Assembly (NCBI GenBank): GCA_003671185.1
Contig: QWPN01000110.1
Span: forward strand, 1-48,395
Direction: 5' to 3'
Length of the DNA stretch: 48,395 bases
Source of the DNA: Planctomycetota bacterium
GTDB lineage: Bacteria; Planctomycetota; Planctomycetia; Pirellulales; UBA1268
Numbering within the stretch: position 1 is the stretch's first letter; each line of letters begins with the position of its first letter. Positions 11,377 through 20,035 of the stretch are shown in pieces. A program made the position numbers and the translations under genes. The notes under the pieces are model-generated. The model was not told the DNA's origin. It ran no database searches and was given only the letters and a program-made list of their open reading frames with translations.

Positions 11377-12378
11377 TCAGATCTGGTAGTCGTTCGACGG
11401 GTCGGGCATTTCGCCGCGCATGCGGAGCTTGGGACGTTCCAGCACCACGGTGGTGTGCGGGTCGATCGAGCGCGTCAGCCAGACGTTGCTGCCGATCACC
11501 GAGTGGTGCCCGATACGCGTGGTTCCGCCCAGCACCGTGGCGTTGGCGTAGATCACCACGCCGTCCTCGATCGTGGGATGGCGTTTCGTGCCACGCACCA
11601 GGTGGCCATCGGCGTCCGTCTGGAAGGAGAGTGCGCCCAGCGTGACGCCCTGGTAGAGCTTCACGTGGCTGCCGATTTCGCACGTCTCGCCGATCACCAC
11701 ACCGGTGCCGTGGTCAATGAAGAAGTGGTCGCCGATCGTGGCACCCGGGTGAATGTCGATGCCGGTGCGCGAGTGGGCCCACTCGGCCATCATGCGCGGG
11801 ATGAGCGGCACTTCGAGTCGGTGCAGCAGATGTGCCAGCCTGTGGATGGTCACCGCCTCCAAGCCGGGGTAGCAGAAGATCACTTCGTCGAGGGTGCGCA
11901 CGGCCGGGTCACCGTCGTAGGCGGCCTGCACGTCGGTGGCGAGCACCCGGCGCAGCTCGGGGATGCGCTCCAGGAACTCCACCGCCTTGGCCTGGCCGAG
12001 CGCCTCGAAGTCACCCTCTTCGCTGCACTGCGACACGGTGTCGGGCACGGCCGGGGCCTCGACGCCCTGCGCCGTGGCGGCCCGCTGTGCCGAGAGACTG
12101 TGCCGCAGGGCGCGGCCGATCTGCGTCGTGAGCTTGTCGTGCAGGCCATCCACGAGGTCACCGACGTGGTAGGTGACGTTGCCGAGGTGCAGATTTTCAC
12201 GGCGCCTGTACCCGGGGTAGAGGATCTCCTTGAGGTCCTCGCAGGCCGAGATGATCGCCTCGTAGTTGGGCAGGGGGCAGTGCCCGAGGTAGTGGATCGT
12301 GGGCACGTCCTGGTACGTGTCGACGATCCGCCGCGTCAGTTCGGGCAACTGCTCTTTGATGCGCACGTCTGTTGACAT
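11377..12378 (-). CDS. cysE: Serine O-acetyltransferase, long N-terminal type
   Basis: It transfers acetyl from acetyl-CoA to L-serine, the first step of cysteine synthesis. The 333-residue protein has a long helical N-terminal domain (about residues 1-190). This is followed by the family segment [28 protein letters not shown] and left-handed beta-helix hexapeptide repeats to about residue 310 ([38 protein letters not shown]). The catalytic His in HPG and in DHGTG are present. The start ATG at 12378 is clear. It is preceded by 199 bp that hold no gene and presumably its promoter. No cysK partner is nearby. Confidence 0.9.
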   Translation of the reverse strand: MSTDVRIKEQLPELTRRIVDTYQDVPTIHYLGHCPLPNYEAIISACEDLKEILYPGYRRRENLHLGNVTYHVGDLVDGLHDKLTTQIGRALRHSLSAQRAATAQGVEAPAVPDTVSQCSEEGDFEALGQAKAVEFLERIPELRRVLATDVQAAYDGDPAVRTLDEVIFCYPGLEAVTIHRLAHLLHRLEVPLIPRMMAEWAHSRTGIDIHPGATIGDHFFIDHGTGVVIGETCEIGSHVKLYQGVTLGALSFQTDADGHLVRGTKRHPTIEDGVVIYANATVLGGTTRIGHHSVIGSNVWLTRSIDPHTTVVLERPKLRMRGEMPDPSNDYQI

Positions 12379-12577
12379 GGACTTCGATGGTAAAGACGTC
12401 GGGGCGCACCGGCAAACTGCTGCCGAGTACGGTCGGCGGGGAAGCCCCGGGAAATTGAGCGAGTCCCGCGATTCTCCCGGCCCGGGGCGGGCCGGCCGCG
12501 ACTTTCGGGAAGCGGGGCAGAATGGGCGGGAGCAGGCTCGTGCGGTTCATGTCCGGGCGTTCTGCCCGCCGGTTGCG

Positions 12578-13300
12578 TCAGGCCGCTTCACCGGCCGCGG
12601 CGGCGGCCTCTGCCAGTGTCACCGTGCGGTCGTACAGCGCGCGGCCGACGATGCAGCCGTCGGCGCCCAGCGCCGCCACCCGCCGGATGTCGTCGGCGCA
12701 GGAGATGCCGCCGGAGGCAACCACGGGCAGGGGTACGGCCGCCACCATTTCGGTGAGCGCTTCGAGGTTCGGGCCGGCAAGCGTGCCGTCGGTGGCGATG
12801 TCGGTGTACACGATCGCCGCCAGCGGCAGGCCCGCGTGCCGCCGGGCGACCTCGACCGCCAGCAGGTCGCTCGTGTCGAGCCAACCGCGAACCGCCACCC
12901 GGCCGGCGCGGGCGTCGAGCCCGAGCACGATGCGGCCTGGAAAGGTGTCAGCCAACTGCTGCAGGAGGGCCGGGTTTTCGATCGCCACGCTGCCGACCAC
13001 CACCCGGCTGACACCGGCTGCCAGGTAGGCGGCCGCCGTCTCCAGCGTGCGAATGCCGCCACCCAACTGGCAGGGAACACCCGCCGCCGCAACCATGCGG
13101 CCCACCAGTTCCGCCTGCACCGGCTCCCCCGTCTTGGCGCCGTCGAGGTCGACGATGTGCAGGCGCTTGGCACCACCGGCCAGGAACTGTCGGACCATCG
13201 CCACAGGGTCGTCACCGAACACTGTCTCGCGGGCGTAATCACCCTGCAACAGTCGCACGCACCTGCCACCGCGGAGATCGATCGCCGGCCAGAGTTCCAT
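12578..13300 (-). CDS. hisA: Phosphoribosylformimino-AICAR phosphate isomerase
   Basis: HisA converts ProFAR to PRFAR in histidine synthesis, acting as a (beta/alpha)8 barrel. The 240-residue sequence is full length. The catalytic Asp is in PAIDLRGGRCVRLLQGDY at the N-terminus, the second catalytic Asp in VYTDIATDGTLAGPN, and the phosphate-binding loops are GGGIRT and VASGGIS plus GCIVGRALYD. HisH lies 27 bp upstream, so the two are co-transcribed. The other his genes are not in the window. Confidence 0.96.
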   Translation of the reverse strand: MELWPAIDLRGGRCVRLLQGDYARETVFGDDPVAMVRQFLAGGAKRLHIVDLDGAKTGEPVQAELVGRMVAAAGVPCQLGGGIRTLETAAAYLAAGVSRVVVGSVAIENPALLQQLADTFPGRIVLGLDARAGRVAVRGWLDTSDLLAVEVARRHAGLPLAAIVYTDIATDGTLAGPNLEALTEMVAAVPLPVVASGGISCADDIRRVAALGADGCIVGRALYDRTVTLAEAAAAAGEAA

Positions 13301-13327
13301 GACTGTGTTCCTGGATGAGGGTGGCCG

Positions 13328-13927
13328 TCAGTCGGCCTGCAGAAAAGCCTGCAGCAACAGCATGCCCGCCGCCTGGCTTTTCTCCGGATGAAACTGGGTG
13401 GCGAACAGCCTGCCGCGAGACACGGCGGAACAGAACTCGCCTCCGTAATCGGTGACGGCGGCCACCACCGCGGCATCGCCGGGTCGGGCGTGGTAGGAGT
13501 GCACGAAGTAGTAGTGGTCGCCGTCCGTGCCGCTGCGGGTCGGGCCGCGCCAGGTGACCGTGTTCCAACCCATGTGCGGCACCTTGAGGCCGGGCGGCAA
13601 TTCGAACCGCACCACCTCGCCGGCCAGCACGGCGAGCCCCTCGTGGCGGCCACCTTCCCAACCGGTCTCGAAGAGCAGTTGCAGCCCCATGCAGATACCG
13701 AAGAAAGGTCGGTCGGCCCGCAGGTGGTCCACGATCGGCGCCACCAGTCCCCGCGTGTGCAGTTCCCGCATGGCGTCGCCGAAGGCGCCGACGCCGGGCA
13801 GCACGAGCCGTTCCGCATCGCCAATGACGTCGGGATCACTCGTGATCCGCGCCGCGGCCCCGAGCCGTTCGAAGGCCTTCTGCACGCTCCGCAGGTTGCC
13901 GCTGCCGTAGTCGACGATCGTGATCAT
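13328..13927 (-). CDS. hisH: Imidazole glycerol phosphate synthase, glutaminase subunit
   Basis: HisH hydrolyses glutamine and passes ammonia to HisF. The 199-residue protein starts at MITIVDYGSGNLRSVQKAFE, the usual N-terminus; longer upstream frames have no support. The class I amidotransferase triad is visible as the nucleophilic Cys in FFGICMGLQLLFE and the His/Glu pair in ATQFHPEKSQ near the C-terminus. The oxyanion segment LPGVGAFGDAM is present. It lies just upstream of hisA. HisF is not encoded here. Confidence 0.96.
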   Translation of the reverse strand: MITIVDYGSGNLRSVQKAFERLGAAARITSDPDVIGDAERLVLPGVGAFGDAMRELHTRGLVAPIVDHLRADRPFFGICMGLQLLFETGWEGGRHEGLAVLAGEVVRFELPPGLKVPHMGWNTVTWRGPTRSGTDGDHYYFVHSYHARPGDAAVVAAVTDYGGEFCSAVSRGRLFATQFHPEKSQAAGMLLLQAFLQAD

Positions 13928-14026
13928 GACGTTTCCGGATTTCGTGACAGTCTGCGGACCGCCGCGGGGAAAAGTCAGCCCCGCCACGTTTGGCGGCGGG
14001 AAATCGCCGGTTTGCCACCGCCCGCC

Positions 14027-14881
14027 TCAGTCGGCGGCCGCCGAGTGCTCGGGATAGACGACGAGTTCGATGCGGCGGTTTTTGGCCCGGCCGGCGGCCG
14101 TGGCGTTGGACACCAGTGGATGGTTCGAGCCGTGCGCCACGAGGAACAACTGCCGTTCCTGCATCGACGTACGCGTGGTGAGGAAGTCGAACACGGCCGC
14201 AGCCCGCGCCGCAGTGAGCTGGTGGGGGGACGTCCAGGAGGCGTTGTGCAGGGGCTCGGTGTCGACATGGCCCTCGATGCCGATGAAGTGTCCGGGGTAG
14301 ACGCGATCGAGTTCGGCGGACACCTGCGTGAGGGTCGCCGCGCCTGCCGGCCGGATGTTGGCGGTGCCGTCGTCGAAGAGTTGGTCCGCCGGGATGTCGA
14401 TCCGCACCACCGAACCGTCGAAACGCGGGGCCAGGTCGGGCAGCGACAGTCCTGCCAGCGCCGACTTCATGGTTGCCGGCGAGGTGGCCTTCGGTCCGGC
14501 GGCCACCCCCTCCGCCGCGGTCGCCGGCGCTGGCGGCATGCCGGTGACACGCGCCTGGGCGAGTTGTGTGGATGTGCTTGCCAGTTGCTCGCGGAGTGCC
14601 GTGATCTCGTCCTGCATGACCTGCGATTCCTCGCGACTGCGGCTCAGCGCGGCTGCCACCTGCCGGCCGTCGACATCGGCATAGGAGGGCGTCGCCGGGG
14701 CGATCGCTGCCTGCGGCAGCGTGTGTGCCGGTGCAGCAACACCGGGCGGCGGTTGCAGGCTGAGCGGAGTGGCCGGTGCCGCCGTACGGAACGGGTTGGA
14801 TGCGCAGCCGTTCACGAAGGCGAGCAGGGCCAGGGCCGCTGCGGTCGCCGGCGCGGCGCGGTCACGGACTGTGAGCTTCAT
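14027..14881 (-). CDS. OmpA/MotB-domain lipoprotein
   Basis: This 284-residue protein is predicted to be a peptidoglycan-binding lipoprotein. The signal peptide ends in a lipobox (LAFVNGC, acylated Cys about residue 26). An Ala/Pro-rich linker follows, then a short coiled coil (about residues 75-110, SRSREESQVMQDEITALREQ), then an OmpA-like domain from about residue 155. Family landmarks are IEGHVDTEPL, LTAARAAAVFDFL and AGRAKNRRIELVVYP, the last holding the conserved Arg of the diaminopimelate-binding site. The start is chosen at MKLTVRD, directly before the basic and hydrophobic signal segment. It lies 99 bp upstream of hisH with no functional link apparent. Confidence 0.85.
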   Translation of the reverse strand: MKLTVRDRAAPATAAALALLAFVNGCASNPFRTAAPATPLSLQPPPGVAAPAHTLPQAAIAPATPSYADVDGRQVAAALSRSREESQVMQDEITALREQLASTSTQLAQARVTGMPPAPATAAEGVAAGPKATSPATMKSALAGLSLPDLAPRFDGSVVRIDIPADQLFDDGTANIRPAGAATLTQVSAELDRVYPGHFIGIEGHVDTEPLHNASWTSPHQLTAARAAAVFDFLTTRTSMQERQLFLVAHGSNHPLVSNATAAGRAKNRRIELVVYPEHSAAAD

Positions 14882-14983
14882 TCCCGAGCTCCGGCCACTC
14901 TCACCACCATCGATTGCGGGTGGGATGGTAGGCAGGTGTGGAAGTCCGGGCAAGACCGACGAAACCGCCGTCAAAGCCCCGTC

Positions 14984-16108
14984 TCACGCGGTGCGCCAGC
15001 GTTCCCAGAGCCAGAGGCTGGCAGCCGTGAGCAGGATCACGACCACCACCACGAGGGCCGTCTCGCCGGGCCGCTCGAAGGCCGGTTCGGCCCGCTCCCA
15101 GAGCGGCCGCCATGCGACCACGACGGCGGCGGTCGCCAGGCAGAGGCTGGGGCCGAACGGCAGTTCGGACTCGCGACGCACGATCTTCAAGGCCAAGCCA
15201 TGTGCCAGGCCGATGAACACGGCCAGCGTGCAGGCCAGGACGCACGGCTGCCAGCCCAGCCACGCGCCCACCATCGCCATCAGTGTCACGTCGCCGAAGC
15301 CCATCGCCTCCCGGCCGAGCGCCCGCGAGGCCCCGGCCCGCGTGAGCCAGATCATGCCGCCGGCGACGGCGAGTCCCGCCAGCGAGGCGAGCACACCGGT
15401 CCAGTGGTCAGCGCCGACGAACCACGCGGCCGTGATCACGCTCGTGCCCGCCACGGCCACGAGCGTGCGCGGCTGAAGCAGGGAAGACCACGGGCGCCGG
15501 CTGAGCGCTGCGTCGGAGGTGAGCACGGGAGCGGTGGCCACGAGCCACCAGGTGGAGAAAACGGTGAGAGCCGCGACGAGACCGATGACGGCGGGACGCG
15601 GCCCGAGCCATTGCGGAACAGGGATGGCATGCAACCCGCCGCAGAGTCCCAGCACGTCGGGAATGGTCGCCGGCGGCGCGAAGGCCCGAGGCTCCAGGCA
15701 GACGATCGGCAGGAGCGTCGCGGGGCGGAACGCAATCCAGGCCAGACCGAGGAGCACGCCGGGCACGGTGATGGCATCCGGAATGACACGATGACGGAGA
15801 TCCACCCAGGCGGCGGCTGCCAACAGCGTGAACAGGATGGCGTGGGCCGCGTACCGCACGGTGAGCGTTTCACCCGTCGTCCCGGCGGGGGCGGGCGTGC
15901 TGCACACCTCCCACCACCACAGGCCGACCGCCGTGGCAATGGCCGTGACCTCCACCGCACGGTCGATGGTCCGGCCGCGTGCCTGGGCCGGTCCGGCGAG
16001 GTAAGCGACGGTGAATGTCAACAGCCTGCCCAGCACGGCGCCGGCCGCCGCGACGAGCCAGACGCCGGTCGACGTGCAGGTGGGGGCAACCGCCTCGGGG
16101 CCGATCAT
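14984..16108 (-). CDS. A24-family prepilin peptidase-like membrane protein with a long insertion
   Basis: This 374-residue polytopic membrane protein carries both aspartates of type IV prepilin (leader) peptidases. The first is in AAAAWVDLRHRVIPDAIT and the second in the GxGD motif AMGFGDVTLMAMVGAWLG. The zinc-binding CxxC methylase domain of PilD is absent. The two aspartates are about 170 residues apart, whereas PilD has about 60; the extra segment contains further membrane helices. Substrate could be pseudopilins typical of planctomycetes, but no pilin or secretion genes are nearby. The start ATG at 16108 overlaps the aroK stop (ATGA), so the two are coupled. Confidence 0.75.
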   Translation of the reverse strand: MIGPEAVAPTCTSTGVWLVAAAGAVLGRLLTFTVAYLAGPAQARGRTIDRAVEVTAIATAVGLWWWEVCSTPAPAGTTGETLTVRYAAHAILFTLLAAAAWVDLRHRVIPDAITVPGVLLGLAWIAFRPATLLPIVCLEPRAFAPPATIPDVLGLCGGLHAIPVPQWLGPRPAVIGLVAALTVFSTWWLVATAPVLTSDAALSRRPWSSLLQPRTLVAVAGTSVITAAWFVGADHWTGVLASLAGLAVAGGMIWLTRAGASRALGREAMGFGDVTLMAMVGAWLGWQPCVLACTLAVFIGLAHGLALKIVRRESELPFGPSLCLATAAVVVAWRPLWERAEPAFERPGETALVVVVVILLTAASLWLWERWRTA

Positions 16109-16650
16109 GCGCGAGGCCCCCGAGCCGACGGTGCCGTCGCCAGCCAGTCGAGGATTCGTGCGGCGACGCTGTGTGGCGCATCCGATGCGGCATCGAACAC
16201 CGCGTCGGCGCACTCACGGTACAACGGTTCTCGCGTGTGCAGCGCCTCCTCGATCTCGGCCAGCGGATCCGCACCCGACAGGGCCGGCCGTCTGTCGGCC
16301 GTGGCCGGATCGGCTGCCAGCCGCCAACGCAGGACGTCAGCGGGCGCCTCGAGCCAGGCCACGGGACGGCCCCGGCGGCGCAGCAACTCGCGGTTCTCCG
16401 CGCGCAGCACGACGCCACCGCCCGTGGCCAGCACGCCCGGTTGTTCCAGCAGTTCGCGCAGCACCGCGACCTCCTCGTCCCTGAAGGCCGGTTCGCCCCG
16501 CTCCCGGATGAATGCGGCGATCGTGCCGCCAATCCGCGTCTCGAGCACGGCGTCGGCATCGTGCCACGGGCAGTCGAGGTGCCGCGCCAGGATGCCGGCC
16601 ACGGTCGATTTGCCCGTGCCGCGGTAGCCGATCAGCGTGATCCGTGGCAT
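16105..16650 (-). CDS. aroK: Shikimate kinase
   Basis: It phosphorylates shikimate at the 3-hydroxyl with ATP. The 181-residue protein starts with the P-loop LIGYRGTGKST. It has the shikimate-binding DAD/E segment (WHDADAVLETRIGGTIAAFIRERGE, with FRDEE following), the GGG loop (LATGGGVVL), and the lid with Arg residues (ADRRPALSG, REPLYRECADAVFD). It follows the aroDE gene by 40 bp, so three consecutive shikimate-pathway activities are made from adjacent genes. Confidence 0.96.
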   Translation of the reverse strand: MPRITLIGYRGTGKSTVAGILARHLDCPWHDADAVLETRIGGTIAAFIRERGEPAFRDEEVAVLRELLEQPGVLATGGGVVLRAENRELLRRRGRPVAWLEAPADVLRWRLAADPATADRRPALSGADPLAEIEEALHTREPLYRECADAVFDAASDAPHSVAARILDWLATAPSARGPRA

Positions 16651-16690
16651 GGGAAGGTCGTGGCCTCTGGCCGGCGGCCGTGAACGGGTG

Positions 16691-18193
16691 TCAGTCGGGC
16701 GCTTTCGCCGACGCCGTGGCCCGTTTGAGGGCCTCGCGCATCACGCGTTGATCGGGTTCGACCCCGTGCCAGATGCGGAACTGGATGGCCGCCTGCCGCA
16801 CGAACATCTCGACTCCGGTGACGATGCGGCAGCCGATCGTCCTCGCCTCCTTCACCAGCAGCGTGTTTTCCGGGTTGTAGACGGTGTCGAAGACGGCCAT
16901 GTAGGGTCGGAGATGCTCTTTGTCGTAGGGCGTTTCATCGACGTTCGGGTGCATGCCCACGGGCGTGGCATTGACGATGCATTCGTAGGGATGCCGGTAT
17001 CTGGCCTGCCAGTCGACCGCCTTGCAGCCCACCTCGGCCGCGATCTTTTTCGCCCGCTCCAGGGTCCGCGAGGCGATCGTCACGTCGACGTGCTGCCGCC
17101 GCAGGCCGAATGCCAGGGCCCGGGCGGCACCGCCCGCCCCCAGCACCAGCGCATTCTTCACGCCGATGCCATCGGGTGCGGACGCAGGTTGGTCGTTGTC
17201 GACCAACGCGGCAGTGAGGCTCTCCACAGCGGCACCGGCGTCGGAGTTGAAGGCCGAGATCCCCTCGGGGCCGAACGACAGCGTGTTGGCCGCGCCGATC
17301 GAGCGCACGAGGTCGTCCTGTTGCTGGCAGTGCCGCAGCACGGCCTCCTTGTGCGGAATCGTCACGCTCAGGCCCGACAGCGGCCAGCGGGGCGCGCCCG
17401 AAAGGAATTCGTCGAGTTGTTCAGCGGGCACCCGAAACGGCACGTACACCGCGTCGATGCCGGCCGCGGCCAGCGCCGCGTTGTGCACGACCGGGCTCAG
17501 GCTGTGGGCCACGGGGTCGGCCACAACGCCGTAGATGCGGGTCGATCTGCCGATCGAATCGTAGTGGTAGACGTCCTGCATCTGCCGCCAGCCGATCTGG
17601 CCCGGAGCCAGCGCCCGGTCGTCGTTGAAGGTGGCGAATGTGAACGGCGATCCTGCCCTGCCGCCCAGGATCCGGGTGGGCACGCCGATGTCCCCCATGC
17701 AGATGCCGACCGTGGGCACGCGGCTTGCGTGCACCATCTCCAGCATCCGCAGGTTGTCGATGGGGTGGTTGGCCATGGTGGCGATCTTGACCACGTCGGC
17801 GTTGAGGGACGCCAGCCGCTTGTGAAGCAGCGTGAGGTCGGCCGGGGTCTTGTTGAGGTCGTGATGGCTGATGATGCGCTTCGTGGCACCGTAAAGAGGC
17901 ACGTTGCCGGCCACGTCGTCCTCCAGGTCGACGTAGTCCGCCCCCTCGACGATCGCGGTGCGCAGCAGACGCAGGCGGGCATCCTCGGAGTGCTCCCAGC
18001 GGCCACCATCGCGTTTGCGCCGGCAGGTGAGGATCGCCGGGCAGGGGCGGTCCTTGAGCAGCCGCTTGATCTGCACCTCGCCCTGGATGTAGTCGAGCCG
18101 CAGCTCCACGAGGGTCACGCCGTTGGTAGCGAGGTGCTTGTGTTCGGCGATGATGTGCCTGTGCCGGCCGCGCCCGATGCTGACGCAAATCAT
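16691..18193 (-). CDS. aroDE: Bifunctional type I 3-dehydroquinate dehydratase / shikimate dehydrogenase
   Basis: This 500-residue fusion catalyses two successive shikimate-pathway steps, dehydroquinate to dehydroshikimate to shikimate. The first half (about 1-212) is a class I dehydratase with the catalytic His in ISHHDLN (H110/H111) and the Schiff-base Lys in VVKIATMA (K136). The second half starts near YGVVADPVAHSLSPVVHNAAL and has the substrate-binding Lys in VTIPHKEA and the NADP Rossmann loop LVLGAGGAARAL. The same domain order is known from plants and some bacteria, including chlamydiae and planctomycetes. The start at MICVSIGRG is the usual dehydratase N-terminus. It sits between mutL and aroK in a tight co-directional run. 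Confidence 0.95.
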   Translation of the reverse strand: MICVSIGRGRHRHIIAEHKHLATNGVTLVELRLDYIQGEVQIKRLLKDRPCPAILTCRRKRDGGRWEHSEDARLRLLRTAIVEGADYVDLEDDVAGNVPLYGATKRIISHHDLNKTPADLTLLHKRLASLNADVVKIATMANHPIDNLRMLEMVHASRVPTVGICMGDIGVPTRILGGRAGSPFTFATFNDDRALAPGQIGWRQMQDVYHYDSIGRSTRIYGVVADPVAHSLSPVVHNAALAAAGIDAVYVPFRVPAEQLDEFLSGAPRWPLSGLSVTIPHKEAVLRHCQQQDDLVRSIGAANTLSFGPEGISAFNSDAGAAVESLTAALVDNDQPASAPDGIGVKNALVLGAGGAARALAFGLRRQHVDVTIASRTLERAKKIAAEVGCKAVDWQARYRHPYECIVNATPVGMHPNVDETPYDKEHLRPYMAVFDTVYNPENTLLVKEARTIGCRIVTGVEMFVRQAAIQFRIWHGVEPDQRVMREALKRATASAKAPD

Positions 18194-18228
18194 GATGGAA
18201 TCCTGGAGGGCGACGTATGCGATGCGTG

Positions 18229-20007
18229 TCAGGTGCGGCGGAACTGGCGGTCGAGCTCCTGCCGCGACAGGGTCAGGGACGTGGGCCGGCCGTGGGGGCA
18301 GTGGTGGGATTCTCGCACGGCGCGCCGGTCGCGGACCAATGCGTCGACCTCCTCCTGCGAGAGCCGGTCGCCCGCCTTGATGGCGGCCCGGCAGGCCAGG
18401 CCGTGCAGCACCTCGTCGACGAGCATCGCCTCGTCGCCCCCCGCGGCCGAGGTGGCCGCCAGGCGGTCGAGCACCTCACGGACGATCGCGGCCGCCGGCA
18501 CGCTCCCCGCCAAGACCGGCTTCGACGTCACGATCACCGTTGAGCCCCCGAAGGCCTCGATGCGCATGCCAGCGCGCCGCAACGTGTCGGCGTGCTCGCC
18601 CACGAGTTCGAGTTCCTGGGGTGCCAGGTCGATTTTCTCGGGCACGAGGAGCGTCTGGACCTCGAGCCCCTCGGCCGCGACGCCGGCCTTGAGTCGCTCG
18701 TAGAGCACTCGCTCGTGCAAGGCGTGCTGGTCGATGACCTCGATGCCATCCGTGCTCTCGACCACGATGTAGCGATCGTGCATCTGCACGGCCAGTTCGT
18801 CCATGTGAGGCGTGGCAGGCGCGGGCGTCGGCCGCTCCCAGGCAGGGACGGTGTCTGCTGCCGGGGAGGCGGCTGTAAACAGGGAGGGCATGCGACCGAT
18901 GACCGGCGGTGGGGGCGCGGGGAAGGTCCCGGAGGGCAGCCAGCCCGGGGATGCGGGCTGCATGTCAGCCGGCAGGTCAGCTGCGGCGACGGGCGACGGG
19001 GGCCGCAGGCGGCTCGTCATGTCGGCGGTCAGGAACCGTGATCGCAGCGCTGAAAGCACCAAGCGGTAGATCCGCGCCGGCTCGCGGAAGCGAACCTCCA
19101 TCTTGGCCGGATGCACGTTGACGTCGACCATCTCGGGCGGCATCGTGAACCGCAGGAACACGACCGGCTGCCTGCCGGAGAGAAGCAGCCCGCGGTAGGC
19201 TTCCTGGGCCGCGTGCAGGATCGACCGGTCGCGGAAAGGCCTGCCGGCCACGAACAGGTGCTGCCAGCGGGTGCTGGCCACGTCGTCCTCGGGGTGGCCC
19301 ACGAACCCGCTCACCGAGATTTCCTCGTCCTCGGCCTCGACCTCGAGGAGCCGCGCACCGAGTTGGCCGCCGTAGAGGTCGGTGATCCGCGTGCGCCAGG
19401 ATTCCGTCGCCGGCAGGTCGTGGACGTGCCGGCCATTGTGGGCGAGGGAAAACGCCACGCCGGGGTGGGCCAACGCCGTGCGCACGAACGCCTCGCAGGC
19501 GTGCGTCCACTCGGTCTGGGGCGCCCGCAGGAAGGCCCGTCGCGCGGGCACGTTGCCGAACAGTTGCTGGACCTCGATGGTCGTGCCCAGGGCGCAGCCA
19601 TCCGGGGCCACGTCGCCGATGCGGCCGCCGTCCACCACGAGCGTGGCCCCGGTGCCGCTCCGGGGACGCGAACGGATCACGAGCCGCGACACCTCGCCGA
19701 TGCTCGCCAGTGCCTCCCCGCGAAAGCCGAGCGTGCCGATCCGCTCCAGGTCTTCGGCGACACGGAGTTTGCTCGTGGCATGGGGGGCCACTGCCAAAGG
19801 CAGATCCTCGGCCTCGATGCCGCCACCGTCGTCGACGATCCGCACCAAGGCGATGCCGCCCTGTTCGAGCGTGACGTCGATGCGGGTCGGACCCGCGTCG
19901 AGGGCGTTTTCCAGCAACTCCTTGACCACGCTGGCCGGCCGTTCGACGACCTCGCCGGCCGCGATGCGATTGACGACGGACACCGGCAGTTTCTGGATGC
20001 GTCCCAT
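18229..20007 (-). CDS. mutL: DNA mismatch repair protein MutL, endonuclease type
   Basis: MutL couples mismatch recognition by MutS to strand incision. The 592-residue protein has the GHKL ATPase domain in its first 330 residues (ELLENALDAG, DDGGG, TLGFRGEALASI). A Pro/Ala-rich linker (about 335-395) and a C-terminal dimerisation domain follow. The C-terminal domain holds the metal-dependent nicking motif DQHALHERVLYE, beginning near D426 and matching DQHAx2Ex4E, plus the CPHGRP motif near the end. It should therefore nick DNA itself, as expected in bacteria lacking MutH. MutS is not in the window. It follows the NtrC-like gene by 28 bp. Confidence 0.97.
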   Translation of the reverse strand: MGRIQKLPVSVVNRIAAGEVVERPASVVKELLENALDAGPTRIDVTLEQGGIALVRIVDDGGGIEAEDLPLAVAPHATSKLRVAEDLERIGTLGFRGEALASIGEVSRLVIRSRPRSGTGATLVVDGGRIGDVAPDGCALGTTIEVQQLFGNVPARRAFLRAPQTEWTHACEAFVRTALAHPGVAFSLAHNGRHVHDLPATESWRTRITDLYGGQLGARLLEVEAEDEEISVSGFVGHPEDDVASTRWQHLFVAGRPFRDRSILHAAQEAYRGLLLSGRQPVVFLRFTMPPEMVDVNVHPAKMEVRFREPARIYRLVLSALRSRFLTADMTSRLRPPSPVAAADLPADMQPASPGWLPSGTFPAPPPPVIGRMPSLFTAASPAADTVPAWERPTPAPATPHMDELAVQMHDRYIVVESTDGIEVIDQHALHERVLYERLKAGVAAEGLEVQTLLVPEKIDLAPQELELVGEHADTLRRAGMRIEAFGGSTVIVTSKPVLAGSVPAAAIVREVLDRLAATSAAGGDEAMLVDEVLHGLACRAAIKAGDRLSQEEVDALVRDRRAVRESHHCPHGRPTSLTLSRQELDRQFRRT

Positions 20008-20035
20008 GCGTTTGCACGGCGTGCGGCCCGCGCCG

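Noticed and set aside
10795-12375. A 526-codon plus-strand open frame
   Set aside because: It is antisense to cysE and the BMP protein and reads through the hairpin array.
13388-16627. A 1079-codon plus-strand open frame
   Set aside because: It lies opposite hisH, the OmpA-like gene, the A24 peptidase and aroK, all of which have clear family motifs. The frame is a high-GC artefact with no recognisable domain.
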